Shown piece after piece: positions 8,739-15,575 of a stretch of DNA of 64,000 nucleotides. Below the pieces are notes generated by a model that was not told where the DNA came from, did no database searches, and saw only the letters and a program-made list of their open reading frames with translations. A program made the translations under genes and the position numbers. The stretch lies in the NCBI GenBank assembly GCA_902791935.1, contig CADAXQ010000005.1:1-64000 (forward strand), in the 5' to 3' direction. The number at the start of each line of letters is the position of its first letter. Positions within the stretch are counted from its first letter, which is position 1. This DNA comes from an uncultured Erysipelotrichaceae bacterium (lineage in GTDB: Bacteria > Bacillota_I > Bacilli_A > RFN20 > CAG-826).

Positions 8739-10097
8739 ATGGAATACATCGAATCAAATAAGGTAGAACTCAAGGAAATGATGACGGATGAGATCAAGAA
8801 GGAGATTCTCGCTTTCCTGAACACCGAAGGCGGAGCCATTTACGTCGGCGTAAAGGATGACGGCATGGTTGTTCCTTATAAAGATTCCAAGGAAAGAGAT
8901 GAGATGGACGTTAGGATCTCCAATTGGATAAGAGATGTCTTCTACCCCAATGTCTCCAGCCTGCTTAGGTATCACTTCAATAAGGATGGCGTCTTCGTCA
9001 TCGAGGTCAACCAAGGAATCGAAAAGCCATATTATCTCAAGGAGAAAGGACCAAAGCCAAGCGGTGTATATGTCCGCATCGGAACGACATCAAGAATGGC
9101 GACCGAGAGCGAAATCCTGCTCATGCTTTTGGATTCCAAAAAATACAGTTACGAAGAGGATGTTTCTAATGAGCAGGATCTGACGTTCCGTTTCTTCAAC
9201 GACATCTGCGATGAGAACCACATTCCCCACGAAGAAAGAAATCTGCGCTCCCTCAGAATGATTGACAAGGACGGAAAATACACGAACCTCGGCTTCATGA
9301 TGTCGGATCAGTCCGATATCGTCGTCAAGTTCGCAAAATACGATAAGAGCTTGAATTTCATCGTAAAGAAGGAATTCAAGGGATCATTGCTGAAATGTCT
9401 GGAGAGCACTTTGGACAATGCCGCGAATTTCAATGACGTGTCCGCCGTCATCTCACCGGATTCGTGGCAGCGGAAGGAGACCGTTTCCTATCCCGGATCC
9501 TCACTCCGCGAAGCCATACTCAACGCTTTCTGCCATAGCAATTACTTTATTCGTTCGAACATCAAAATCGAATTCTTCGACGACAGGGTCAAGATAACCA
9601 ATCCCGGTGGAATCTATCAGGCTACTTTGGAGCAGATCATGTCAGGCGTCCAGACTTACAGGAACCCCGGACTGGTCAACATCCTCAGCAAGCTGCATTA
9701 CATCGAGAACTTCGGCACTGGCATCCCCAGAATCCTTCAGGCATATGAAGGAGCTGAAAGGCAACCTGTTTTCAATCCAAGTGGCAATTTCTTCATGCTG
9801 ACTCTGCCGAATCAAAACTATGCTGACCCTGTAAATGACCCTGTAAATGACCCTGTAAATGACCCTGTAAAAATCAAGGACGATAGACTCGGAGATCTGG
9901 AACTGATTATATTACAAACAATACAGCAAAACCCAGGAATTAGCACAAGAAATCTACTTAAGCTAATCAACGAAAAGCAGCCGGAAATAACGTTGGACAC
10001 ATTAAAGAACAACATAAAAAGAAAATTGCAGGACTATATCGAATTCAGAGGCTCTCAGAAAAAAGGCGGCTATTTCATCAAGGAAAGAAACCAATGA
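8739..10097 (+). CDS. AlbA_2/RecG-like ATP-binding protein with winged helix
   Basis: A 452-residue protein from the preferred start: the ATG at 8739 has AAAGGAA upstream, whereas an in-frame ATG at 8715 has none and sits inside the operator. An N-terminal AlbA_2 (Schlafen-like) domain spans ~10-115 (FLNTEGGAIYVGVKDDG). A RecG-like ATPase module spans ~255-365 (SLREAILNAFCHSNYF, ITNPGGIY, ENFGTGIPRIL). A repetitive DPVN linker follows, then a winged helix. Such proteins are common in accessory regions and are usually called transcriptional regulators; their biological role is poorly known. It sits beside a dead paralogue and DUF4143 debris, suggesting acquired DNA. Confidence 0.82.
   Translation: MEYIESNKVELKEMMTDEIKKEILAFLNTEGGAIYVGVKDDGMVVPYKDSKERDEMDVRISNWIRDVFYPNVSSLLRYHFNKDGVFVIEVNQGIEKPYYLKEKGPKPSGVYVRIGTTSRMATESEILLMLLDSKKYSYEEDVSNEQDLTFRFFNDICDENHIPHEERNLRSLRMIDKDGKYTNLGFMMSDQSDIVVKFAKYDKSLNFIVKKEFKGSLLKCLESTLDNAANFNDVSAVISPDSWQRKETVSYPGSSLREAILNAFCHSNYFIRSNIKIEFFDDRVKITNPGGIYQATLEQIMSGVQTYRNPGLVNILSKLHYIENFGTGIPRILQAYEGAERQPVFNPSGNFFMLTLPNQNYADPVNDPVNDPVNDPVKIKDDRLGDLELIILQTIQQNPGISTRNLLKLINEKQPEITLDTLKNNIKRKLQDYIEFRGSQKKGGYFIKERNQ
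9824..9871 (+). repeat. Four perfect 12-bp repeats within the AlbA_2 gene
   Basis: TGACCCTGTAAA occurs four times without a mismatch, encoding the DPVN linker. The unit keeps the frame, so copy-number change would only alter linker length. The same sequence is found in the gene's own promoter. Confidence 0.95.
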
Positions 10098-10129
10098 TCT
10101 GACTGCTGTTTGCCGAAGGACTTCATATG

Positions 10130-10585
10130 TTACGCTTGCCTTTCGTAGTCACTAGATATATTGACAGCGAATACTAGCGATTCAAACGAGAAACCAAAAG
10201 TATTCATTCCCATGAATAAACTTTCCGGAATGTCGCCTAAGGCAAAAACGACAATCGATGGGTCAACAAAGTAACGCGTATTGCTGGTGCGTATTGCGGT
10301 TTTGCTTATTAAATTCAGATTCCACGCTTTGAGTTCTTTCACGGCATAGCGTCTTTGCAAGGCCAAAAGATATTTATGCAACGTCTCTTTATCAATCGAA
10401 TCTCCGCTTTCACTTAGGTCTTGCATGGTTTTAGTATCGGGGGCTTGTGAATCAACCAATCGTGAATAAGAACGGAGTAATTTTCTAGCTCGACTCACAT
10501 TTCTTTTGATCGGCACGTCCTTCAGTTTCCCCGAAATTGCCTTTTTGATCACCGATTCGACATACGCGTCGTTGAGTCCGTTCAT
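10130..10585 (-). pseudogene. Middle part of a DUF4143-type ATPase
   Basis: From a conserved MNGLNDAYVES start (GGAGG upstream) the frame continues into the helical part of DUF4143: ARKLLRSYSRL, IDKETLHKYLLAL, LKAWNLNLISKTAIRTSNTR, YFVDPSI and NTFGFSFESLVF, then runs out of homology and stops. The AAA_14 ATPase domain is absent upstream and the final strands are missing. The missing tail resembles the fragment at 7792-8040. Likely non-functional. Confidence 0.68.
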
Positions 10586-10619
10586 GGTTCGATCCTCCGG
10601 CCAAATGATGGCACAGAGT

Positions 10620-10730
10620 GGAATTGGGGGGAAACAAATAACGGGATAATCGGATCCTCCATGGGGGATGGAAGGGTAGAAACGAATTACCGGATAATTG
10701 CCTAGAAACAAATTTGCGGATAACTACACT
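10620..10730 (-). repeat. Three iteron-like ~26-bp repeats, copy A
   Basis: On the minus strand the unit TTATCCGGTTATTTGTTTC occurs three times with variation; the last two are separated by a palindromic ATCCCCCATGGAGGAT stretch. A homologous array in the same orientation lies at 14540-14660, and both precede an MNGLNDAYVES reading frame. Probably a regulatory array. Confidence 0.65.
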
Positions 10731-10784
10731 CAAACGGAAATCCAGTTGAGCATCAAACAAACAAGCGATATATTCTTTGGCCAT
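10728..10784 (-). pseudogene. N-terminal stub of a DUF4143-type ATPase
   Basis: A 19-codon open start, MAKEYIACLFDAQLDFRLS, resembles the first residues of DUF4143 ATPases just before their P-loop. It ends exactly where the repeat array begins. Together with the fragments at 10130 and 7792 it suggests a rearranged ATPase gene. The match is short, so confidence is low. Confidence 0.4.
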
Positions 10785-10840
10785 TTCATTAACTCTCCAA
10801 TAAGATTAGATCGATAAAAAGCCAACTTTTGGTCTGAAAT

Positions 10841-10877
10841 CGAAGATTTGGCACATTTCTAACCGAAGATTTGGCAC
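10841..10877 (-). repeat. Two 14-bp direct repeats, 23-bp period
   Basis: CGAAGATTTGGCAC occurs at 10841-10854 and 10864-10877, upstream (on the minus strand) of the DUF4143 stub. Two helical turns of spacing suggest a protein-binding site. Confidence 0.65.
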
Positions 10878-10984
10878 TGAAGCATACATAGATGAATAGA
10901 AAAAGAATCAAGCTAGCAAAGGGAAAGTCAAATCATCCATCTCGTCTTTTCTTCTCATCGCTTCTTCGCTAGAATAAAGGCACA

Positions 10985-11893
10985 ATGTTGAGAAAATGGA
11001 ATTTTGCAATTCTAATCGGAATTGCGTTATTGGGCATTCTGCTTGGTTCTTTTTATGATTTGTCATTGGCGCAAGCGCTTTACCACGAACGAAATGGTTT
11101 TGGCGTCTTTGTTGCCTCGCTTGGTGAATTGCCGGCCTATGGAGGTGCTGGATTCTTGGCTGGTGCCTTACTTTTCCTTTCCATCCATCGCTATCCAAAA
11201 TGGTGGCAACGAGCTTTGCTTTATGTTTCAGCCGCCTTGCTATATGGCTTAGGAACGTATTTCCAAACGCTGACTTTCTTATCCGTAAATGCCTATAACA
11301 TGCCAGGTCATTGGGAGATTGGCTTACCAATCTGTGGAGGTTTGGTGTTACTTTTCGGTGTTGGTGGATTCTTTTTTGCCAAACACTCTGATCAGCAGCA
11401 CTTGTTACGCGTGATTATCACGATGGCCGCCGTTGTCATCGTTTCGGCATTGTTATTCGAAGGCATCAAACGAATCAGCCCGCGTCCCCGTTATCGTTGG
11501 CTAATCGGGGAGACATCTCTAACATACGAGTCTTCTTTAGGATATTTCACTCCTTGGTGGCAAAATGTAAAAGCGTTGCGTGATGCCGTCTTATTAAAAG
11601 ATCCCGGATTAAAAGAAGAATTTAAATCCTTCCCTTCTGGTCACACTTCCAACGCGATGGCTTGCGTTATGATTTTGTCTTATCTACCGGTATGGAAAAG
11701 CAGCCTTAAGAAATACCAAAATCTATTCTGTTATATCGGTTTTGTTTACGGAATGCTGGTCGCTTTCACACGGATGTTAATCGGTGCCCACTTCTTAAGC
11801 GATGTTTCTTGGGGTGCCGCTTTGTCGTTGTTGTGTTTCTATCTAGGTGATTTCGTGCTCACACAATGGGGAAAGCACGAAAAAACTGCATAA
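10985..11893 (+). CDS. PAP2-family membrane phosphatase
   Basis: A 302-residue multi-pass protein with about six membrane helices. It carries all three acid-phosphatase motifs: KRISPRPRY near residue 161, SFPSGHTSN near 217, and RMLIGAHFLSDV near 264. PAP2 enzymes remove phosphate from lipid phosphates such as phosphatidate or undecaprenyl diphosphate at the membrane. The substrate cannot be told from the sequence. A TAGAAT -10-like box and AAAGG lie just upstream. It is monocistronic, ending at a terminator shared with the convergent pseudouridine synthase gene. Confidence 0.9.
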   Translation: MLRKWNFAILIGIALLGILLGSFYDLSLAQALYHERNGFGVFVASLGELPAYGGAGFLAGALLFLSIHRYPKWWQRALLYVSAALLYGLGTYFQTLTFLSVNAYNMPGHWEIGLPICGGLVLLFGVGGFFFAKHSDQQHLLRVIITMAAVVIVSALLFEGIKRISPRPRYRWLIGETSLTYESSLGYFTPWWQNVKALRDAVLLKDPGLKEEFKSFPSGHTSNAMACVMILSYLPVWKSSLKKYQNLFCYIGFVYGMLVAFTRMLIGAHFLSDVSWGAALSLLCFYLGDFVLTQWGKHEKTA

Positions 11894-11914
11894 AGACGTA
11901 AAAGTTTTATTGTT

Positions 11915-11938
11915 GGGAGTCGCAAGATTCCCTATTTT
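11915..11938 (+). terminator. Terminator between convergent genes
   Basis: GGGAGTC (11915-11921) pairs with GATTCCC (11926-11932) around a GCAA loop, followed by TATTTTT. It overlaps the last codons of the minus-strand gene. Confidence 0.8.
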
Positions 11939-12852
11939 TGTTTTAACGCTTCTAAAACGCGTTCTAAGCGCGATGGAAGGGGCGCATGGAATCTCTTGCC
12001 AGCAAGGCTAGGATATGCCGTTAAAGACCCTGGGAGAGTCGTAACCTCACAATGCAGGAACGAATCATAGATGCCAAGTTTTGCTGCCTCTAGCACTTGC
12101 TCTTTTGAAGCGTAGACGAAATCGCCGACGATGGGATGGCCAATGGATGCAAGATGGACTCTGATTTGATGGTTACGGCCCGTATGAGGAATGCAACGTA
12201 CTAAAGTGTAGCCATCATACCTCTCTAATACAGAATAAGAGGTATAAGAAGGTTTGCCATTTGGCTCCACCGTCACTTTTCCTGAAATGATGTCCTTATG
12301 CAGAGGATGATTAATTTCACCTTTTGATTCATTCATGTTGCCGTAAACAAGGGCTAAATATTCTTTATGGATGGTGCGATCTTCCCAAGCCTTCGTTAAT
12401 GCGGCGCGAAAGGAAGAGTCACAACCAAATAAAACGACTCCAGAAGTATTGCGATCAAGACGGTTAATCGGAGAAGGAAGTTCTTCTCCTTTTTCTTTGG
12501 CGGCACGGCGCAAATATGAACTCAAGGATTGTCCATCTTCTTTACCGACCATAAGGAGGCCTTTTGGCTTGTTGCAAACAATCAAGTGCTCGTCTTGATA
12601 AAGAATCAGGGAATTAACGTTCTCGTGCGTCACAATAGGGAAGTAATCGAAATGTAGAAGATTGGGTTCTTCATCTTCAATTTCAATCATTTCTCCTTCT
12701 GTCAAAGCATCAGAGAGTTTAATCGGACGTCCATGCCAAAGAATACGCCCCTCATCAAAAAGAAGAACCAAGTAGCCGCCAGGAACACGAGGGTATGACT
12801 TTTGAAGATCGTGGAAGACCGATAGGTCATATCGAATGGAGTGCAAAAACAT
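11932..12852 (-). CDS. RluA-family pseudouridine synthase
   Basis: A 306-residue RNA pseudouridine synthase. The catalytic aspartate lies in PINRLDRNTSGVVLF (RLDR motif, near residue 132) and the family strand HTGRNHQIRVHLASIGHPIVGD is near 220. An N-terminal ~75-residue segment may be a degenerate S4-like RNA-binding part. It would convert specific uridines in rRNA or tRNA; the target within the RluA/RluC/RluD group cannot be named. The ribosome site before the ATG is weak, so the start is the least certain point. Confidence 0.9.
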   Translation of the reverse strand: MFLHSIRYDLSVFHDLQKSYPRVPGGYLVLLFDEGRILWHGRPIKLSDALTEGEMIEIEDEEPNLLHFDYFPIVTHENVNSLILYQDEHLIVCNKPKGLLMVGKEDGQSLSSYLRRAAKEKGEELPSPINRLDRNTSGVVLFGCDSSFRAALTKAWEDRTIHKEYLALVYGNMNESKGEINHPLHKDIISGKVTVEPNGKPSYTSYSVLERYDGYTLVRCIPHTGRNHQIRVHLASIGHPIVGDFVYASKEQVLEAAKLGIYDSFLHCEVTTLPGSLTAYPSLAGKRFHAPLPSRLERVLEALKQK

Positions 12853-13160
12853 CAGGAATAATTTAGAGGGTTAAGAACGAAAGTAAAAGCAAAAGATAGA
12901 GCAAGAAGAACGGAAGATGCGAATGTAGAAAACGATTAGAAATGCATGACGGACAGAAACTAGATTAAGCATATAAAAATCAGTCAATTTATTAAGCCAA
13001 CGGCAGAAGTAAAAGACGGAACCCCCATAAAGACCAGAAGACTAGAGGATAAAAAATCAGCGAAAAACAGCTAAAGAAAAGTAGAAAAAATCAAAGATTC
13101 AAAAACGATTTTTATAAAAAAGAAAGAACAATGAGACAAGTTTAAGAATAAATTGACTAA
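12853..13160. other. Gene-free A-rich stretch
   Basis: The plus strand is strongly purine-rich and both strands are full of stops. I see no reading frame, RNA or clear repeat. In particular no toxin gene follows the antitoxin at 13161, which would be expected here. Confidence 0.6.
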
Positions 13161-13436
13161 TTATAATTTCTCAATTGCTTTACGAATCGAATCATCTCCA
13201 TCAAGATCCAAATCAAAGAGATCATCATCGTCTTCAGGGCGAGAAGCCTTTTTGACAGTAGAAGCTGGAGCAGATTTTTTTACTTTTACTTCAAAGGGAA
13301 GACCCTTCTCTCGGACAATCATTTTCAAATAAATCGTGATGGCAGCAGACATTGAAAGCCCAAGCTCATCAATTACCTTTTCAGCATCCTTTTTTAGCGA
13401 TGCGTCAACCCGTAAATTCATCGTAGTTTTCGGCAT
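13161..13436 (-). CDS. RelB/DinJ-family antitoxin, orphan
   Basis: A 91-residue protein from the ATG at 13436. The N-terminal MPKTTMNLRVDASLKKDAEK and LGLSMSAAITIYLK form the ribbon-helix-helix domain that binds DNA as a dimer. The C-terminal half is acidic (DDDDLFDLDLDGDD), the part that normally wraps the toxin. An upstream in-frame ATG at 13472 is rejected because it lies inside the promoter/operator; AAGGA precedes the chosen start. No YafQ/RelE-type toxin gene is adjacent on either side, so it is an orphan or a stand-alone regulator. Confidence 0.85.
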   Translation of the reverse strand: MPKTTMNLRVDASLKKDAEKVIDELGLSMSAAITIYLKMIVREKGLPFEVKVKKSAPASTVKKASRPEDDDDLFDLDLDGDDSIRKAIEKL

Positions 13437-13462
13437 AGTCAAGATCTTCCTTAAGATATCTT

Positions 13463-13500
13463 TGTAACGCAATTGTAACGCATAATGCGTTACATGTTAA
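13463..13500 (-). promoter_or_regulatory. Antitoxin promoter with overlapping operator
   Basis: On the minus strand TTAACA (13500-13495), a 17-bp spacer and TACAAT (13477-13472) form a good sigma-A promoter. The spacer holds a perfect inverted pair TGTAACGCA/TGCGTTACA (13474-13482, 13486-13494), and a third half-site TGTAACGCA lies at 13463-13471. RelB-type proteins normally repress their own promoter through such sites. Confidence 0.82.
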
Positions 13501-14324
13501 TAAAAGGTCTAAAAATGTAATTTATAGCACTCTATATTATTTAGTGCTAATTAAGATAATATCTAATGAAAATAGGTTTTATCACACTTTTTCTTACCTA
13601 ATAATTAGGCTATATTAGTTTATTACATTGTATGAAAACGAACGTTTCTTCCTTTGAAAGTCGTTTTCATGGCTTTTTTCACATCGTTTTGGATGATGGT
13701 GTCGATGAGACTTTAAAACCTTTTCTGAGGTCATCTATAAATCTGGCTTCGTTCCCTGTCTGGCGAAGCTGTAATTTTGTTTTCCGACAAGCAAAGAGAT
13801 CAACTCGCCAAATTGACAAAATCGGCATCAACTTTCATTACAATTTGCCGTTTATGTTCTGTCGTTGACAAAAATGATTTGACTTATTTTTGATGTGCAT
13901 GCTCATTTTTGCGGTGATTCTTCTAACCCTTCTTCGGCACGATTAAAGTGACTGCCGTTTTGAACAATTTCTTTTAGGGTATTTTTCTTCCTATTTTTGA
14001 CTGTTCTAACTATTCATTGCCGTTCTTGAAATCGCTCCGTTCCATTTTTCTGACTTACTACTGATTGCTTATCGACACCTTTTTATGGCTTTTCGGCCCA
14101 TTTGTTTTATTTAATGCGACTTGAAAAATAGGGATTCAGTTAATAAACGGACTCTTCATTGTTGCAGCGAACGAAAATAAAACTGTCGTCATTTTATTTT
14201 GTTAACAACGTTATTAAAGTATCAGGTCGGAAACCTTTGTTTGAACCATTAAGAAACGAATCGCTTTATGCTAAGACGCTTGTATGACGCTTGTATTTTA
14301 CTGTCGTTATGGCGAAATTTGTTT
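13501..14324. other. Long T-rich stretch without a credible gene
   Basis: A 7-bp inverted repeat (TAGCACT 13525-13531, AGTGCTA 13543-13549) and a small palindrome CTAATAATTAG near 13598 lie upstream of the antitoxin promoter. The rest is pyrimidine-rich on the plus strand. A 78-codon open frame at 13632 has no ribosome site and no recognisable domain, so I do not call it. Confidence 0.55.
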
Positions 14325-14513
14325 CTACCATTTTTTGGGCCTTATGACGAACTTTCTCCAGGAGTGGTTGGGCCCAGGGACGAACTTTGGCCTTCCCACA
14401 GGCTCCGGCTTTGGCTCCCGCTGCCTTTTCTCGATTTCTGTGAGAGCCCGTAGCTTGCCGTCCCTCGCCTCCTTGATCGCAGATTCGACGTATGCGTCGT
14501 TTAGTCCGTTCAT
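14325..14513 (-). pseudogene. Short frame sharing the MNGLNDAYVES start
   Basis: A 62-codon frame whose first ~20 residues (MNGLNDAYVESAIKEARDGK) nearly equal those at 10585. It follows the same repeat array and a GGAGG site, but continues into unrelated, Pro/Arg-rich sequence and stops. Probably the truncated start of a second copy of the same gene type. Confidence 0.5.
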
Positions 14514-14539
14514 GGCATGTCCCTCCGACCTAATCATCC

Positions 14540-14660
14540 CAGTTGGCGAATTAGATGGAAACAAATCACCGGATAATCGGATCCCCTAGGGGGATAGTTG
14601 GATGGAAACAAATAACCCAATAAATACCTAGAAACAAATAACCCAGTAACTACAAGACGC
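14540..14660 (-). repeat. Three iteron-like ~26-bp repeats, copy B
   Basis: On the minus strand GGGTTATTTGTTTC occurs twice, then GGTGATTTGTTTC after the palindromic ATCCCCCTAGGGGAT. Order, spacing and orientation match copy A at 10620-10730. Confidence 0.65.
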
Positions 14661-14671
14661 TTGTATTTTGC

Positions 14672-14700
14672 TTGCATGCGCGTGCGAGAGAATTTATTAT
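14672..14700 (+). promoter_or_regulatory. Sigma-A promoter of the plus-strand fibre unit
   Basis: TTGCAT at 14672-14677, 17 bp, then TATTAT at 14695-14700. The predicted start of transcription near 14707 falls at the 5' edge of the riboswitch aptamer. Confidence 0.75.
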
Positions 14701-14705
14701 TATTC

Positions 14706-14795
14706 CCGTGAAGAGCAAAACCGGAGCAATCCGGCGACGCAAAGCTGTAGGGTCCATCTTGGATAGCCAGTTGCCCCAAATTTGATAGAGGCAAC
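14706..14795 (+). ncRNA. Cyclic-di-GMP-I (GEMM) riboswitch 1
   Basis: The aptamer core is clear: a 5-bp stem closed by a GCAA tetraloop (CCGGAGCAATCCGG), then CGACGCAAAGC, GGGTCC and ATAGCCAGTTGCC. After it, GGCAAC (14790-14795), next to the AGAGG ribosome site and directly before the ATG, can pair with GTTGCC (14770-14775) in the aptamer's conserved 3' strand. Ligand binding would free the ribosome site, predicting an ON switch acting on translation. The aptamer class is established knowledge; the switching direction is inference. Confidence 0.92.
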
Positions 14796-15572
14796 ATGGC
14801 TAATTTTTTATCTAAACGGTTAAAATTAATTCGCTTGCAAGCCATTTTGGCTTCCTGTTTTTTTGCCGTTTGCGTGGCTAGCGCTGGTACAGCGACCTTT
14901 GCATGGTTTTATGTGAATCGCAAAGTGTCTGCCGATTATCAAAGCATTGTTGCCACCGATGTTAAGTACATTAAAAGTTGCGAATATTATGCGATTGATC
15001 ACGTCACGGTGAACTCCGATAATACTCGTACTTATTCTTTCAATAACACTCCTTTATCAGCCGGTTATGCAATCGGTAAATATAGCCGTGCCTTTGCAAC
15101 AGAAGAGCATCAAATATTAATTAAAGTCACGTTAAATGAACTCTACTCAACCTTTATTTCGACCGCTACGGCTGATACTGATATCTTAAATGGCGGCCAT
15201 TCCTGGGATGCCGTCTCTTGGGCAACATCAAACAATCCGTTGAGTTCTATTGTCGCTTTTAACGTCTATGCGGTCGATCAAATCACAGCAAGTGGCAACT
15301 ACTTAGTTCTTTCCCCAACGGCAGATAACCCCACCACAAAATATTCCTTTGTATCGATGTCAGGAGAAACTCCGACATACACAAAATTCCTCCAAATTGG
15401 AAATGAATTTACGACCACCGCCGATTCCGTCATTTATTTCGTCATCGATTACAATCTTTCTGCGATTGATTCGATTTATTCTTATAACATCGGAAACGCA
15501 GCATTTGAATCGGATAGCGGCATTACTTATCAATGTGACTTTGCCATCCGTGTTCTTGGGGCAGGAGCATAA
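14796..15572 (+). CDS. Secreted TasA-like protein with SipW-type signal
   Basis: A 258-residue exported protein. An N-terminal membrane segment (residues ~12-37) ends ATFAWFYVNR, the T-[YF]-A-[WYL]-F pattern of substrates cut by SipW signal peptidases. The mature part is rich in Ser, Thr, Asn and Tyr with alternating beta strands and no Cys pair or LPXTG motif, as in extracellular fibre subunits. Its synthesis is directly under a c-di-GMP riboswitch. The next gene starts 3 nt after its stop, so the two are co-translated. A matching SipW is encoded at 25921. Fibre formation is inferred, not seen. Confidence 0.78.
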   Translation: MANFLSKRLKLIRLQAILASCFFAVCVASAGTATFAWFYVNRKVSADYQSIVATDVKYIKSCEYYAIDHVTVNSDNTRTYSFNNTPLSAGYAIGKYSRAFATEEHQILIKVTLNELYSTFISTATADTDILNGGHSWDAVSWATSNNPLSSIVAFNVYAVDQITASGNYLVLSPTADNPTTKYSFVSMSGETPTYTKFLQIGNEFTTTADSVIYFVIDYNLSAIDSIYSYNIGNAAFESDSGITYQCDFAIRVLGAGA

Positions 15573-15575
15573 GGT

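Noticed and set aside
10130-10711. Full 193-codon frame as one gene
   Set aside because: The first 42 codons translate the repeat array and have no ribosome site; the plausible start is the ATG at 10585, and the product is only part of a DUF4143 protein.
13632-13868. 78-codon open frame on the plus strand
   Set aside because: No ribosome site, no recognisable domain and odd composition (many Phe, Arg, Ser); probably chance in T-rich DNA.
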